DNA of 64,000 nucleotides from Bacillus atrophaeus (GTDB lineage Bacteria > Bacillota > Bacilli > Bacillales > Bacillaceae), in assembly GCF_001584335.1 (NCBI RefSeq), contig NZ_LSBB01000022.1, forward strand, positions 1 to 64,000, read 5' to 3'. A program made the translations under genes and the position numbers. This document shows positions 49,874 through 58,589 of this stretch, in pieces; position 1 is the first letter of the stretch; every line of letters starts with the position of its first letter. Below the pieces are notes generated by a model. It saw nothing but the letters and a program-made list of their open reading frames with translations. It searched no databases and was not told the DNA's origin.

Positions 49874-51049
49874 CTAAATTGATTGTTCCTCTTTTTGATT
49901 TGCCTGTCTTTTTACTTGTTCAGCTCTACTTAAAACTTCGAGACCATATAGGTTAAGCAGTCTTGCATCTTCAGCGACTATATGATTTGATTCAGAAATA
50001 TCACGGCCATATCTTTCTTCCGTAACTAAATTAATTGATTCTTCAAGCACCTCACCAACGCCACCAAAATATAGATACTTGTAAATCTTATCTTTTGGTG
50101 CAGGAAAAGTATTTTCAGCTTGAGCTATTTTGATTTCTGTGTATTCTTTGAGAGATTTTTTAATGATATCAGTTAAATCGAATTTCTGACCGGTATTCCC
50201 GTCTCTTCGTTCCATCTTAGTTTTTCCAATATTTGAGTATATAAACTTTTCAAGCTCCCTAACGCTATCAAAATGCTCCAGGAGTTTTTCTTTTCTTAAT
50301 TTTTCTAAGTGCGCCAAAAATGGCGCTTCAGTATTAGAAACAAAAGAATCACGGCTTTTTGGCGGTTTCAATCCAGCTGGCAGTAATACCAGATCATCGG
50401 TTCCGCCACCTAAATCACAAAAGACTACGTCATAATTTTTAAATTGCTCGGCATAGTCCTTATCTTCCAGGTCAAAGTTTTTCTTTATTGCCCATCTTGC
50501 AACTTCTGATTCGGTCCTGCACGCAGCATCTTCTACTTTTATAGTTAGCTCTTTTTCTAATCCCAATGTCAAAACCTTTACTTGGTGAGTGCCCAAAAAT
50601 TTAGCTGCCATTCTTTTCTGCATTTCACTGAACTTTTCCAATTTTTTAAGAAGCCAAATTGGTAGCATTGTTTGAAAGTATTCAATAGTAACTTCATTAT
50701 CTTCACGTTTGCCTTTTAGCGCTTGATAATAAGCAGTTGCGGCTAAAAACGTTACGTATGGAATATGTGACTCTACTTTATTATGTAACTTCTTGATGTG
50801 TTGATTGCCTAACACTTCTGGTTCAGCAAGCTCACCAACTAGAAAATATCTCTCTGTTTCATCAATAACTGTAGAAACTAATAATCGGTCTTTTAAATCT
50901 GCCGAATCTTCAACGATACTCGTGAATTTTCCTTCAGCAGCTTCTTTAGTTATCTCTACTACATTCGTAGGCAATTCAAAGAAATAACCATCAAGTAAAT
51001 TCATGTACATACTGTTTCCAAAGTCCACGTTCATACGAGAAATATTCAT
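49874..51049 (-). CDS. alp7A: Actin-like plasmid segregation ATPase (Alp7A-like)
   Basis: 391 aa. Actin-fold nucleotide motifs: phosphate-1 NVDFGNSMY, phosphate-2 VVFCDLGGGTDD and adenosine YLYFGGVGEV. It polymerises to push plasmid copies apart. With alp7R downstream and the origin upstream, the order equals pLS20. GGAGAG lies upstream of the ATG. Confidence 0.88.
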   Translation of the reverse strand: MNISRMNVDFGNSMYMNLLDGYFFELPTNVVEITKEAAEGKFTSIVEDSADLKDRLLVSTVIDETERYFLVGELAEPEVLGNQHIKKLHNKVESHIPYVTFLAATAYYQALKGKREDNEVTIEYFQTMLPIWLLKKLEKFSEMQKRMAAKFLGTHQVKVLTLGLEKELTIKVEDAACRTESEVARWAIKKNFDLEDKDYAEQFKNYDVVFCDLGGGTDDLVLLPAGLKPPKSRDSFVSNTEAPFLAHLEKLRKEKLLEHFDSVRELEKFIYSNIGKTKMERRDGNTGQKFDLTDIIKKSLKEYTEIKIAQAENTFPAPKDKIYKYLYFGGVGEVLEESINLVTEERYGRDISESNHIVAEDARLLNLYGLEVLSRAEQVKRQANQKEEQSI

Positions 51050-51065
51050 ATTTTTATTCTCTCCT

Positions 51066-51212
51066 TTGATTTCACTTTTCTTAATACTAGCATCTTAAAT
51101 GGAATATGTCAACAAAGTGAAATCATATTTAAAACCAGTAAAAACAGGACTTTAATGCTTAATTATTTAAATGTGAAATCAGTGAAATCAGTAGATATAA
51201 GTGATTTCAGGT
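51066..51212. promoter_or_regulatory. Candidate centromere (alp7C-like) with GTGAAATCA repeats
   Basis: GTGAAATCA or its complement TGATTTCAC occurs at about 51068, 51117, 51174 and 51183, and a GTGATTTCAG variant at 51201, all within 150 bp upstream of alp7A. Expected binding site of the Alp7R-like protein. Confidence 0.65.
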
Positions 51213-51299
51213 GCAGGGGTTTACGGCAAAAAAAAAATCGTGTAATATTAAGTCAAGTTAAGTCAACGTGAAAGATTTGACAGCGAATTTTTATTCTAG

Positions 51300-52480
51300 T
51301 ATGTTATTAAACAGCAAAAAACCCTGTTGTTTGCAGACAACAAGGTTAATAGTTTGGGTGAACGGATTTTGAACCGATCATCTATACATAATGATTATTT
51401 TTAAAGACTTATAAAATTGAATACAAATAAAGAACGACAAATAAAAAAGTGTCCGATGTTGCAGCACCGAACACTTCATGTTTTTGTATGGTGGCACCCA
51501 CACAATAGTAATTTAGTATGTCTTCATTTTACCGAAAACACGTCTGTACGTCAATAGTTTTCGGCTTCTTTTGAACGACAGAAAACCACTGTTTGGGTCG
51601 CCATCAAACCCTGGTTTTCTGTCGTTTTTTGTTTGTCACCCAGCTGCCGTTAAGGGGTGTAAAATAAACTGACGTCAGGAGTTGCTCCGTCCACCGCATA
51701 AATACGGAGATATACCACAATAAGCGTTCCTTGCTGCGCTTGTGGCGAATGGCGAGGACGGCCATAAACGGTCCGGAGAATGTGTTTTTACACTAGGTTA
51801 CTCTGGCGCACTACGGTGCGGGTAACTATGATCAAGCTTTTATGTATACGGGACACAATGGAGTGTTATCGTGTGAGAGAACACAAGACAAACACCATAA
51901 AAGTAAGCATACAGGACAGAGATTGTATGTAAAAAGATCATGGCGGGCGCAAGCCTGGCGATAGCAAGGCAGTACTGGAAACCTCAGGCATCACTACCGA
52001 GCCAGTTTCAATTGATCGATTACCTTATAGCAGCACGTTTATTTTTTTACGCGCTGCTATAAGGTAATCGAATTTCGCCCCTGTTTCCTAGAGCAGTCAG
52101 CTATCCTGCCAGTTTCAAGTTCGAAAAGTCAAGTGATTTAAATAAAATAAATGCGAAATTCCTTAAAACCGTTGGTTTTAAGTTCCTTTTTGAAAAGCTT
52201 TGTTCTTGTTAGAGAACAAAAATATTTTGATATATTTATTTTGCTGATGATGTGTCTTATTCAGGATTTCCTTTGTTTTTTATAAATTAATTTTCTACAG
52301 AGAGAAATTGTGTTGATAAATATAGATTGTATTTACATGTTTTAGTATGATGTTGGTAAATCCTCAAAAAACTTTCAAAGAACATTCAGCACAATGTACT
52401 AAATGTTCTTAGTTTGTATTTGTCCCTTGGTTACATTTTCTCGTGTTTTGTCGATATGTAAGTTATATAAATTTGGGCTT
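51300..52480. other. Rep-less pLS20-type replication origin
   Basis: Gene-free ~1.2 kb between divergent alp7A and rap. The pLS20 minimal replicon (1.1 kb, no Rep gene, many dyads) lies between the equivalent genes. Dyads seen: AAGTGT...ACACTT (~51449-51479), a 13-bp stem CGACAGAAAACCA / TGGTTTTCTGTCG (51577-51626) with T run, and an 18-bp perfect stem at 52017-52034 / 52053-52070 (CGATTACCTTATAGCAGC arm). An AACCTTGTTGTC stem with T run on the minus strand at ~51318-51348 insulates alp7A. Confidence 0.78.
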
Positions 52481-52503
52481 ATGAAGTAGACCTGGAGGGA
52501 AGA

Positions 52504-53622
52504 ATGAGTATGTCATCCAACGCGAAAACAGTTCCTTCTCCTTATGTGGCAAACCTTTTAAACATTTGGAATGAGTTTATTGCAGCGGGGAAAGTTCGTG
52601 AATCAACTGAAAAGAAACAAGAAATAGAAAGCCTTCTTTCTGAGGGTAAAGATGATATGGAACTGCTGGAGTATTTTTATTTATTGGATTATTCACACAG
52701 CGTAGCGTTCGGTAGAGGTGCAATGGGATCTTTAGAGAATGTTGTGTCAATGTTGAGTAAAGGAAACCACGAGTTAATGATTTCGTATTACTATGATTTG
52801 TTTAATGGTGATTATGAATATTATAAAAAGAATTATATTAAGGCCATCGCTTGTTATGATAAGGCGGAACAAAAACTTTCCCGGGTTCCTAATGTTGATG
52901 ATACGAAATTTGCTGAATTTCATTACAAAATTGGAGTGGCCTATTATCAAATTGATCAACATTTGTTTTCTGTTAGTCATATAAAGAAAGCCAGAAAGAT
53001 CTTTAGTAAATACGATATGCATAAATTTGAAGCTATTCAATGTAGCATGGTTATGGGTGTAAACTTGTATGATATGGGGCGTTTAGAGGAAGCAGACGCT
53101 TATTATCAAAATGCCTTGACTGATGCTTTAGATCACAGATATGATACAATTACAGCTAAGATTTACCATAATCGAGGGCTTATTCAATGGCAGCAGGACT
53201 CTTATGAAATGGCTCTTTATTATTTTAATAAGGCTTATTCATTTGATTGGCTTCGAGAATCTGAAAAGGGACTTGAGACTATCTATATGCTTGCCAGAGT
53301 GTCTTATAATGCCGGTAAAAATGAAGATGCATTTTCGTGGTATAAGCTCGGTATTGAGAAATCATCAGAATTTGATGATCAAGAATATAGGGCGAAGTTG
53401 GATATTCTCTTTAATCTTTATGAAAAGTATTCTGTAGAGAAAATTAAGAAATCCTTGGCTTTTTTAGAGGAGAAAAATCTTTGGCCCGATGTAGCGAAAA
53501 TAGCTAGGGAAATAGCTGATCTTTATGAGGAAAAAGGAGATATTGAAAACAGTCACGAATTTTTGAAAAAGGCATTATATGCAAAGGATCAAATTTTAAA
53601 AATAACGGAGGCGTTATCATGA
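52504..53622 (+). CDS. rap: Rap-family regulator (RapLS20-like anti-repressor)
   Basis: 372 aa; N-terminal three-helix bundle followed by TPR repeats (for example HFEAIQC..MVMGVNLYDMGRLEEADAYYQ and YHNRGLIQWQQDSYEMALYYFNKAY). GGAGGGAAG upstream. In pLS20 the orthologue binds the Rco repressor and so activates conjugation, and is itself blocked by the Phr peptide. Overlaps phr by 4 bases. Confidence 0.92.
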   Translation: MSMSSNAKTVPSPYVANLLNIWNEFIAAGKVRESTEKKQEIESLLSEGKDDMELLEYFYLLDYSHSVAFGRGAMGSLENVVSMLSKGNHELMISYYYDLFNGDYEYYKKNYIKAIACYDKAEQKLSRVPNVDDTKFAEFHYKIGVAYYQIDQHLFSVSHIKKARKIFSKYDMHKFEAIQCSMVMGVNLYDMGRLEEADAYYQNALTDALDHRYDTITAKIYHNRGLIQWQQDSYEMALYYFNKAYSFDWLRESEKGLETIYMLARVSYNAGKNEDAFSWYKLGIEKSSEFDDQEYRAKLDILFNLYEKYSVEKIKKSLAFLEEKNLWPDVAKIAREIADLYEEKGDIENSHEFLKKALYAKDQILKITEALS

Positions 53623-53747
53623 AGAAAACGAAAATTTTGGTCATTTCAGGAATTGTGGCAGTAACTGCATTTACATTTGGTTATGTTAATAATGCGGAAT
53701 CATCTGTAAATCAAGAATTTCAAGTGGCTCAAAAGGCAATGGTTTGA
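53619..53747 (+). CDS. phr: Phr signal peptide precursor
   Basis: 42 aa: KK N-terminus, hydrophobic export signal, polar tail ending FQVAQKAMV. By the Phr rule the active pentapeptide is likely the last five residues, QKAMV; pLS20 uses QKGMY, so the signal is related but different. AACGGAGGCG precedes the ATG, inside the rap end. Confidence 0.88.
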   Translation: MKKTKILVISGIVAVTAFTFGYVNNAESSVNQEFQVAQKAMV

Positions 53748-53757
53748 TAAATTAGAA

Positions 53758-53799
53758 CTTACGGCTAACTTCTTAAAGAGGTTAGCCGTTTTTATTTTT
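53758..53799. terminator. Bidirectional terminator between phr and rco
   Basis: ACGGCTAAC / GTTAGCCGT stem followed by TTTTATTTTTTT on the plus strand; overlaps the stop of the convergent repressor gene. Confidence 0.82.
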
Positions 53800-54165
53800 T
53801 TCATATTCCGCACGGATCTTTAATAGTTCTATCGTTTCTTGGATATGTTGAATATCTTTTTCTGACAATCCGGTTATATCAAAAAAATGTAGATTTTGAA
53901 CTGGTTCTTCAGTTTCTTTTTCATCATTACTTGAATCAGCAATAAACTCCAGCAGCTTCATCACTTCTATATTTGAGATCGAAAGGACCTTTGCTAATTT
54001 TTTTATGACTGCGGGCGAAGGGTTTTTCTTTTTGCCGTTTTCGAGTAAGGAGATATAAGCAGCTGTTAATCCTGTGCGATTTGCAACTTCTGTTTGAGTT
54101 AATTTCTTTTGCAATCTCTTTTGTTTAAAGTAAGTAGAGAGTGTAAAAGTCCCTCTATCATCCAC
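53782..54165 (-). CDS. rco: Xre-family repressor of conjugation (RcoLS20-like)
   Basis: 127 aa; GTG 54165 after GAGGTGATA. N-terminal HTH_3 domain (LTQTEVANRTGLTAAYISLLENGKK...), C-terminal helical oligomerisation part. Divergent from the conjugation operon and next to rap-phr, as in pLS20, where Rco represses the main conjugation promoter by DNA looping. Confidence 0.88.
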   Translation of the reverse strand: MDDRGTFTLSTYFKQKRLQKKLTQTEVANRTGLTAAYISLLENGKKKNPSPAVIKKLAKVLSISNIEVMKLLEFIADSSNDEKETEEPVQNLHFFDITGLSEKDIQHIQETIELLKIRAEYEKNKNG

Positions 54166-54651
54166 TTATATCACCTCAATACAGGTTTCGGAATTTAAAT
54201 GAGTTAAAAAAACTGGTTAAAAAATTCTTTACACCAGTTAATTTTTTTGTTAGTCTAGTTACATAAAGAGTGAAATCGAACCAAAAAAAGGGTACAAAGA
54301 CTCATTTTTTTTGGTTTATGAGAAGTTATGTAGGTGATTTAACGTTTATTATTAACTAAGGATTAATCTGGCGGTTAACTGATGGTTAAAAATAAAGTTA
54401 ATTATATAACTATCATACACCAATAAAGCCTTTTATCTCAATTGAGTAAAGAAATTTAGTTAAAATTAAATCAGGGCCATCACATCTCAAAAATTGAGAT
54501 GTGGTATAGCTCGCATAGCAGAATAACTGCTGTTAGTGTGATCTTGCCCCATTTGTTGTATTTACATACAGCGCTACGCTATAAGGTTAAACACCATATA
54601 GTGTATAACCAGATTTTCTTTTGGTGTTGTGTTGTATGTTCAGCAAAACGG
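54166..54651 (+). promoter_or_regulatory. Divergent rco / conjugation promoter region with GTTAA operators and leader RNA
   Basis: Clusters of CTGGTTAA-type sites: dyad AACTGGT / ACCAGTT (54210-54239), then GGTTAACTGATGGTTAA (54373-54389) and GTTAAAA (~54457). They are spaced ~150 bp apart, suiting looping. Downstream a CATCTCAA / TTGAGATG hairpin (54483-54501) and further dyads begin the leader RNA. I cannot fix the -35/-10 of the main promoter. Confidence 0.6.
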
Positions 54652-54685
54652 AGCTGTCAGGCTAACTGCCTGACAGCTTTTTTTG
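54652..54685 (+). terminator. Strong terminator in the conjugation operon leader
   Basis: AGCTGTCAGG / CCTGACAGCT 10-bp stem and eight T, 47 bp before the first gene. In the ConAn antitermination system of pLS20-like elements an RNA element in this leader plus a protein encoded early in the operon let polymerase pass such sites. Confidence 0.88.
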
Positions 54686-54731
54686 TTGTTTAAGAACTGT
54701 CGATAGGAAAATTTAGAGGGAGGGGAATTGT

Positions 54732-55244
54732 TTGAGTAAGGTGCAATTGCTACAAAAGAAGATGACAGAAGATGATATCCGTAAGTATGGGATGTCAGTG
54801 AGAATGTATGATGGCAGCATACATCGGATAGCTGGGAGGGACTTTATAAATACTACTACTAATACAACAAGGCCAATTTCTCAATACTATTCGAATGTAA
54901 GAAATGTGAAAAATGAAAATGGAATTATAGTTGGGAAACGTACTAATCCTCATTCCAACCTTCTTTTTACAACCGAGGCATTTCAGCCGGTTAAGAAAGA
55001 AAAACGGATATATACAGCACCTAAGATTCCGCGTAGAGATAAGCAGGTAAGACCTAAGAATAGATCAGGAAGGTCTAAAAAGGTATCTGTGCTTCTTCAA
55101 GAAACGGGTTATTCAAATGTGCAAGCCTTAAAAAATGCATTGCTTGATTCAGGAGCTAAGAGAGTGGATATTTATCATACTAGTAAAGGTTTAGCCGTTG
55201 TCTGTCATCCAGATTACATATTGAAAAAAATGATTTCTAAATAG
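54732..55244 (+). CDS. First gene of conjugation operon, candidate ConAn-type antiterminator
   Basis: 170 aa from TTG 54732 after GAGGGAGGGG. Basic (about 20% Lys/Arg), soluble; the C-terminal ~55 residues (VSVLLQETGYSNVQALKNALLDSGAKRVDIYH) look like a compact alpha/beta domain. The place, first in the operon behind a leader terminator, equals that of the antitermination protein in pLS20. Function is inferred from position and charge. Confidence 0.6.
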   Translation: MSKVQLLQKKMTEDDIRKYGMSVRMYDGSIHRIAGRDFINTTTNTTRPISQYYSNVRNVKNENGIIVGKRTNPHSNLLFTTEAFQPVKKEKRIYTAPKIPRRDKQVRPKNRSGRSKKVSVLLQETGYSNVQALKNALLDSGAKRVDIYHTSKGLAVVCHPDYILKKMISK

Positions 55245-55258
55245 AAATGAGAGTTGAT

Positions 55259-55540
55259 CAGGATTCACACGTTTATCAGTGATTATGCTGATAAAGCAAT
55301 TTAATATTAGGGATAGTCCCCCTCCAAAGGTATAACGGCCATGCAATATCTTTGGGTGAATATTTCTTCTTGGTGCGAGTAGCGTGTAAGTTTTAGCGCT
55401 GTAGACAGCAAGTTTGGCTTACATTATCAGATTTGGATTCATTTGAATCTAAATACTTGGCTGATATAGAGTTCCGTGAGTAACAACTGCTACAAACTCA
55501 CGATTTTGGACTGTTATCATTGATAAACGTGTGAATCCTG
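55259..55540 (+). ncRNA. Large structured RNA element in the conjugation operon
   Basis: A 20-bp perfect long-range stem, CAGGATTCACACGTTTATCA at 55259-55278 with its complement at 55521-55540, closes a 242-base loop. Inside are GGGATAGTCCC (~55310), GTAAG / CTTAC, GCTGTAGACAGC (~55400), GATTCATTTGAATC (~55436) and CGTGAGT / ACTCACG (55475-55502) hairpins. TTATCAG can also pair locally with CTGATAA, giving a competing fold. No gene fits. Confidence 0.65.
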
Positions 55541-55633
55541 GCTTCCAGATCAAATTACATCATATGTTTTTAACTCAAACCATAGTAGAATTATGATTGG
55601 AAAAATATATTTAAAAAGGTGTTGAGTGTCAAT

Positions 55634-56800
55634 ATGAGAAAGAAATTGGCTGCCGGTATTGTTGCCGGTGCAATAATTGTAGGGGTACCTGGTTACACAA
55701 TTTTTCATTCATACCAAGCAAAAGCCGAAGAAGCCCAAGTGTTAGACAATGCTACTGATGCAGTTAACTCATTGTATGCTTCTAAAAAGTATAATTACCT
55801 GGCTAATGGGCTTACAGAGGAAAAAATACAAAAGGCTCAGAAGTTAGTGGCCGATGTTGGGGATTCTAAGAAACAGAAAACATTAGCAAAAAGAGCATCC
55901 AATGCTGCTGTCATGTTAGAGGCTTCAAAAGCAGTTAAAGAAGATATTGTTGACGGTGTTATCGTGGACGACCTAACCAAGTCAATTCTTTCTGTAACCC
56001 AGGAGAGTGTTGATAAAGTAAAACCGATCAGTGAAGATCTGTACAAAGATTTATCTAAGGACTTATCTAAAGCATATGAGCAAGTTAAACAAATAGAGAA
56101 AACAAAAAAATTACTCAAAGACGCGAAGAAAGATTGGGACTCCTATAAAGATATTGAAAAAGAAGTAAACAAGGTATCCAATCAAAGTGTCAAAAAGAGT
56201 CTGAAAAAACAGCTGAAAACGCTCAAAAAGAGAATTGAAGATCAAGAGGCTTTAAGTAAAAAAGCGAAAGAAAAGCTCAATGAGATTGATAAAACTTCCG
56301 ACAAACAAAGTGAAACGAAAACCAGTGACAGCAATCAAGTAAGCACCAGCAAGAGTCAAAACACCACTTCAGATGCAGTTTCAGCTTCAAGCAATACTCC
56401 TGCTACACAAAATAAATCAGGAAGCCCGTCTAGTTCGAAAGCCAGCAGTTCGGGATCATCAAACTCAGGATATAGCTCTTATTCAAGCTCAGGCTCTAGT
56501 ACATCAAGCTCCAACACGAAATCATACTCAAATTCTTCTTCACCAAGATCCTATACATCTAAGTCAAATTCAGGAACCACTAGTGCTAGTGAAAGTAAGA
56601 AAAGCAGCACTAGAAGCAGTTCATCTGGCAGCAGCAATAAATCATCTTCTAGTACATCAAAAAGCAAACAATCTCAAAGCAACACCATGAAAGACGCGAA
56701 CGATTTTGTTAATGACTTTAACAGTGGAAATTATAATCATGTAGGCAGCGGAAATAATGGTACTGGAAATGACTATGATGTTTATGAAAGAGGTAAATGA
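55634..56800 (+). CDS. Exported/anchored coiled-coil protein with Ser-rich tail, 388 aa
   Basis: ATG 55634 preferred; TTG 55622 is nearer the weak AAAGGTG. N-terminal hydrophobic signal (KKLAAGIVAGAIIVGVPG) with possible cleavage near AKA-E. Helical region (~30-215), then a ~130-residue Ser/Thr/Asn-rich, wall-spanning type stretch and an acidic C-terminus. Probably a surface protein for mating contact; not recognised. Confidence 0.7.
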   Translation: MRKKLAAGIVAGAIIVGVPGYTIFHSYQAKAEEAQVLDNATDAVNSLYASKKYNYLANGLTEEKIQKAQKLVADVGDSKKQKTLAKRASNAAVMLEASKAVKEDIVDGVIVDDLTKSILSVTQESVDKVKPISEDLYKDLSKDLSKAYEQVKQIEKTKKLLKDAKKDWDSYKDIEKEVNKVSNQSVKKSLKKQLKTLKKRIEDQEALSKKAKEKLNEIDKTSDKQSETKTSDSNQVSTSKSQNTTSDAVSASSNTPATQNKSGSPSSSKASSSGSSNSGYSSYSSSGSSTSSSNTKSYSNSSSPRSYTSKSNSGTTSASESKKSSTRSSSSGSSNKSSSSTSKSKQSQSNTMKDANDFVNDFNSGNYNHVGSGNNGTGNDYDVYERGK

Positions 56801-56823
56801 TTGGCTATATGAGGGGGAAGAGT

Positions 56824-57105
56824 ATGTTTGATGATGGATCAACAACTCCTAAAGTGGCTGCTATATGTATTGTAGCTGTTGGTGGCCTTTTTATTTATGA
56901 CATTATATCAAGTGCACATCAAAGCAAAGAAGATTCGAGAATTAGGTATGAAACAGTTGCTGATAAGCTTCATATACCAGAAAATGAAATAGTCATCAAA
57001 GAAGATTCCGGTAATGTCTATAATGTAACAGCAGACAAGAAAAAATACAGTATAGAATTTGATTCTTCTTTTTCAAGGATTAAACATATGGTTGAAACGG
57101 ACTAA
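56824..57105 (+). CDS. Single-pass membrane protein, 93 aa
   Basis: ATG 56824 after GAGGGGGAAGAG. One membrane segment (~10-27) and a soluble domain VADKLHIPENEIVIKED...KYSIEFD that shares its plan with the 118-aa protein at 19700. The stop lies in a terminator stem. Confidence 0.68.
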   Translation: MFDDGSTTPKVAAICIVAVGGLFIYDIISSAHQSKEDSRIRYETVADKLHIPENEIVIKEDSGNVYNVTADKKKYSIEFDSSFSRIKHMVETD

Positions 57106-57126
57106 ACTAATTAGTCCGTTTTTTTA
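57095..57126 (+). terminator. Intrinsic terminator inside the conjugation operon
   Basis: AAACGGACTA / TAGTCCGTTT plus T run, overlapping a stop codon. Confidence 0.88.
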
Positions 57127-57160
57127 TGTTCAAAAATAAAGAAAAAAGGGGGTTTTTGAA

Positions 57161-57448
57161 GTGAAAAGGATTTTGTTACTTCTAACTCTTGGAATCCTAA
57201 CATTTTCAGCTTTAACCGGCTGTAGCAGTGAGAGCTGGGATCGCACAGTAAAAGATCATGAATCAAGTGTAAACGGGCTGAAACGCACAGCAACGGTATA
57301 TGATCAAAATGGGAAGATCATCAAGACGTACAAAGGCAAGTTCGATGTAGAGGTCAATGATTACGGGAATAAAGTTAAGTTTGACATTGATGGGAAGCGC
57401 GTGGTTCTCAATAACGCGATAGTGATTGTAGAAGAGGATAAACAATAA
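57161..57448 (+). CDS. DUF5052-like lipoprotein, 95 aa
   Basis: GTG 57161 behind AAAGGGGG. Lipobox LTGC (Cys 21). SESWDRTVKD...YDQNGKIIKTYKGKFDVEV...GKRVVLNNAIVIVEE is the DUF5052 pattern seen in phage and mobile-element lipoproteins. It may act in surface exclusion; inference from export and context. Confidence 0.78.
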   Translation: MKRILLLLTLGILTFSALTGCSSESWDRTVKDHESSVNGLKRTATVYDQNGKIIKTYKGKFDVEVNDYGNKVKFDIDGKRVVLNNAIVIVEEDKQ

Positions 57449-57495
57449 CAAAAGGGGGTGATGATCAATCAATTTTGGGGTGAAAGGAGAGAGTC

Positions 57496-58254
57496 ATGAG
57501 TACGGAAAATCAGGTCATTTTAAGTGATGAAGAGGCCAAGGATAGGATATTAAATCGAATTTCCAGTGAAGGGATTAGGATAAGACCTTCCTTTTCAAAG
57601 TCTGCCACTGGGCAATATGCGTATTGCTTGGGAGAAGATAAGATACCGACAATTGAAGTACCACAATTCACTGATTTCGACAATTTAATTCAGGCATTTT
57701 CTTTGGCGCATGAATTGGGACATCATTATGTACACCAAAGGACATCCGGAAAAAAAGCTAGGCTCATCAATTCTGGAATGAGCTTTACAACGTATTGGAA
57801 TGAGAAATTGGCATGGCGGGAAGCCGAACAAATACTGAAGGAAGAAGGAATTCTAGTTAACGAGCAGACCAACTGCTCTTTTTTTGTGTACAAGACTTTT
57901 TGTTTAAACACTTATAAAGAACAGGTTGTACATTCTATTAACAGCCCGTTTAAATTCTTATTCAAAAGTGTTTTGCTCTTAATCAAGCTATATGTTGGAT
58001 TATACATTCTGTTGGGGATTGGCTTGGTATTTAACGCAAATTCTATCCCAATACCCTTTGATGACTTTTTGGGAATCAGTTCTTTGAATAAAAACGATCT
58101 CCTTACTGATATTCCTAAATTCGTCACCATGGGGTTAAGTTTAATCATTATCTATCAGTTTTTTTGGTGTGTCTTTCTAAAACGCTCATACAAACCGTTG
58201 CTTTTTTATTGGGTGACAATGTGCCTCTCACAATTGGCTCCTCTGGTATTTTAG
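57496..58254 (+). CDS. ImmA/IrrE-like metallopeptidase with membrane anchor
   Basis: 252 aa. N-terminal cytoplasmic domain holds the zinc motif HELGHHYVH (~75-83) and a downstream WNEKLAWREAE block with the third ligand (Glu), typical of ImmA/IrrE proteases that cut Xre repressors. The C-terminal ~100 residues carry three or four hydrophobic segments. Possible substrate is the Rco-like repressor; unproven. Confidence 0.78.
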   Translation: MSTENQVILSDEEAKDRILNRISSEGIRIRPSFSKSATGQYAYCLGEDKIPTIEVPQFTDFDNLIQAFSLAHELGHHYVHQRTSGKKARLINSGMSFTTYWNEKLAWREAEQILKEEGILVNEQTNCSFFVYKTFCLNTYKEQVVHSINSPFKFLFKSVLLLIKLYVGLYILLGIGLVFNANSIPIPFDDFLGISSLNKNDLLTDIPKFVTMGLSLIIIYQFFWCVFLKRSYKPLLFYWVTMCLSQLAPLVF

Positions 58255-58294
58255 GAAACCCTTAAGAAAATGAATTTCATAATGAGGTGAAAAA

Positions 58295-58474
58295 ATGGAT
58301 ATTAAAAAAGGTCTTAAAGGAGTGCAATTAGATGGATGGGGAGAACTTAAAGAGTTTCTAAGAAAAAATAAGCATTTAGATATTAAGGATATCGATTGGC
58401 AATTGTACAAGATGATCGTTCGTGGATATCACACTAATTTTTTGTTAAGTACACCGAGAAGAATGGTGAATTAA
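58295..58474 (+). CDS. Small hypothetical protein, 59 aa
   Basis: GAGGTGA before ATG 58295. Lys-rich, soluble (GWGELKEFLRKNKHLDIKDIDWQLYKMIV). Sits between the metallopeptidase and adhesin genes. Not recognised. Confidence 0.6.
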   Translation: MDIKKGLKGVQLDGWGELKEFLRKNKHLDIKDIDWQLYKMIVRGYHTNFLLSTPRRMVN

Positions 58475-58494
58475 ACGAATAGGAGGAATCTCTT

Positions 58495-58584
58495 TTGAGA
58501 CAAGTTATTATAATTCCCCCATCGGGATTTGTTTCTTTGGGTTTGTTTAAGCTTTTGCCATACAGCACATTAAGAAATGGGTGA
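58495..58584 (+). CDS. Possible 29-aa peptide upstream of the adhesin
   Basis: TTG 58495 with TAGGAGG upstream; mostly hydrophobic (VIIIPPSGFVSLGLFKLL), stop at 58582-58584 just before the adhesin start at 58590. May be a coupling leader peptide. Confidence 0.4.
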   Translation: MRQVIIIPPSGFVSLGLFKLLPYSTLRNG

Positions 58585-58589
58585 TCGAT

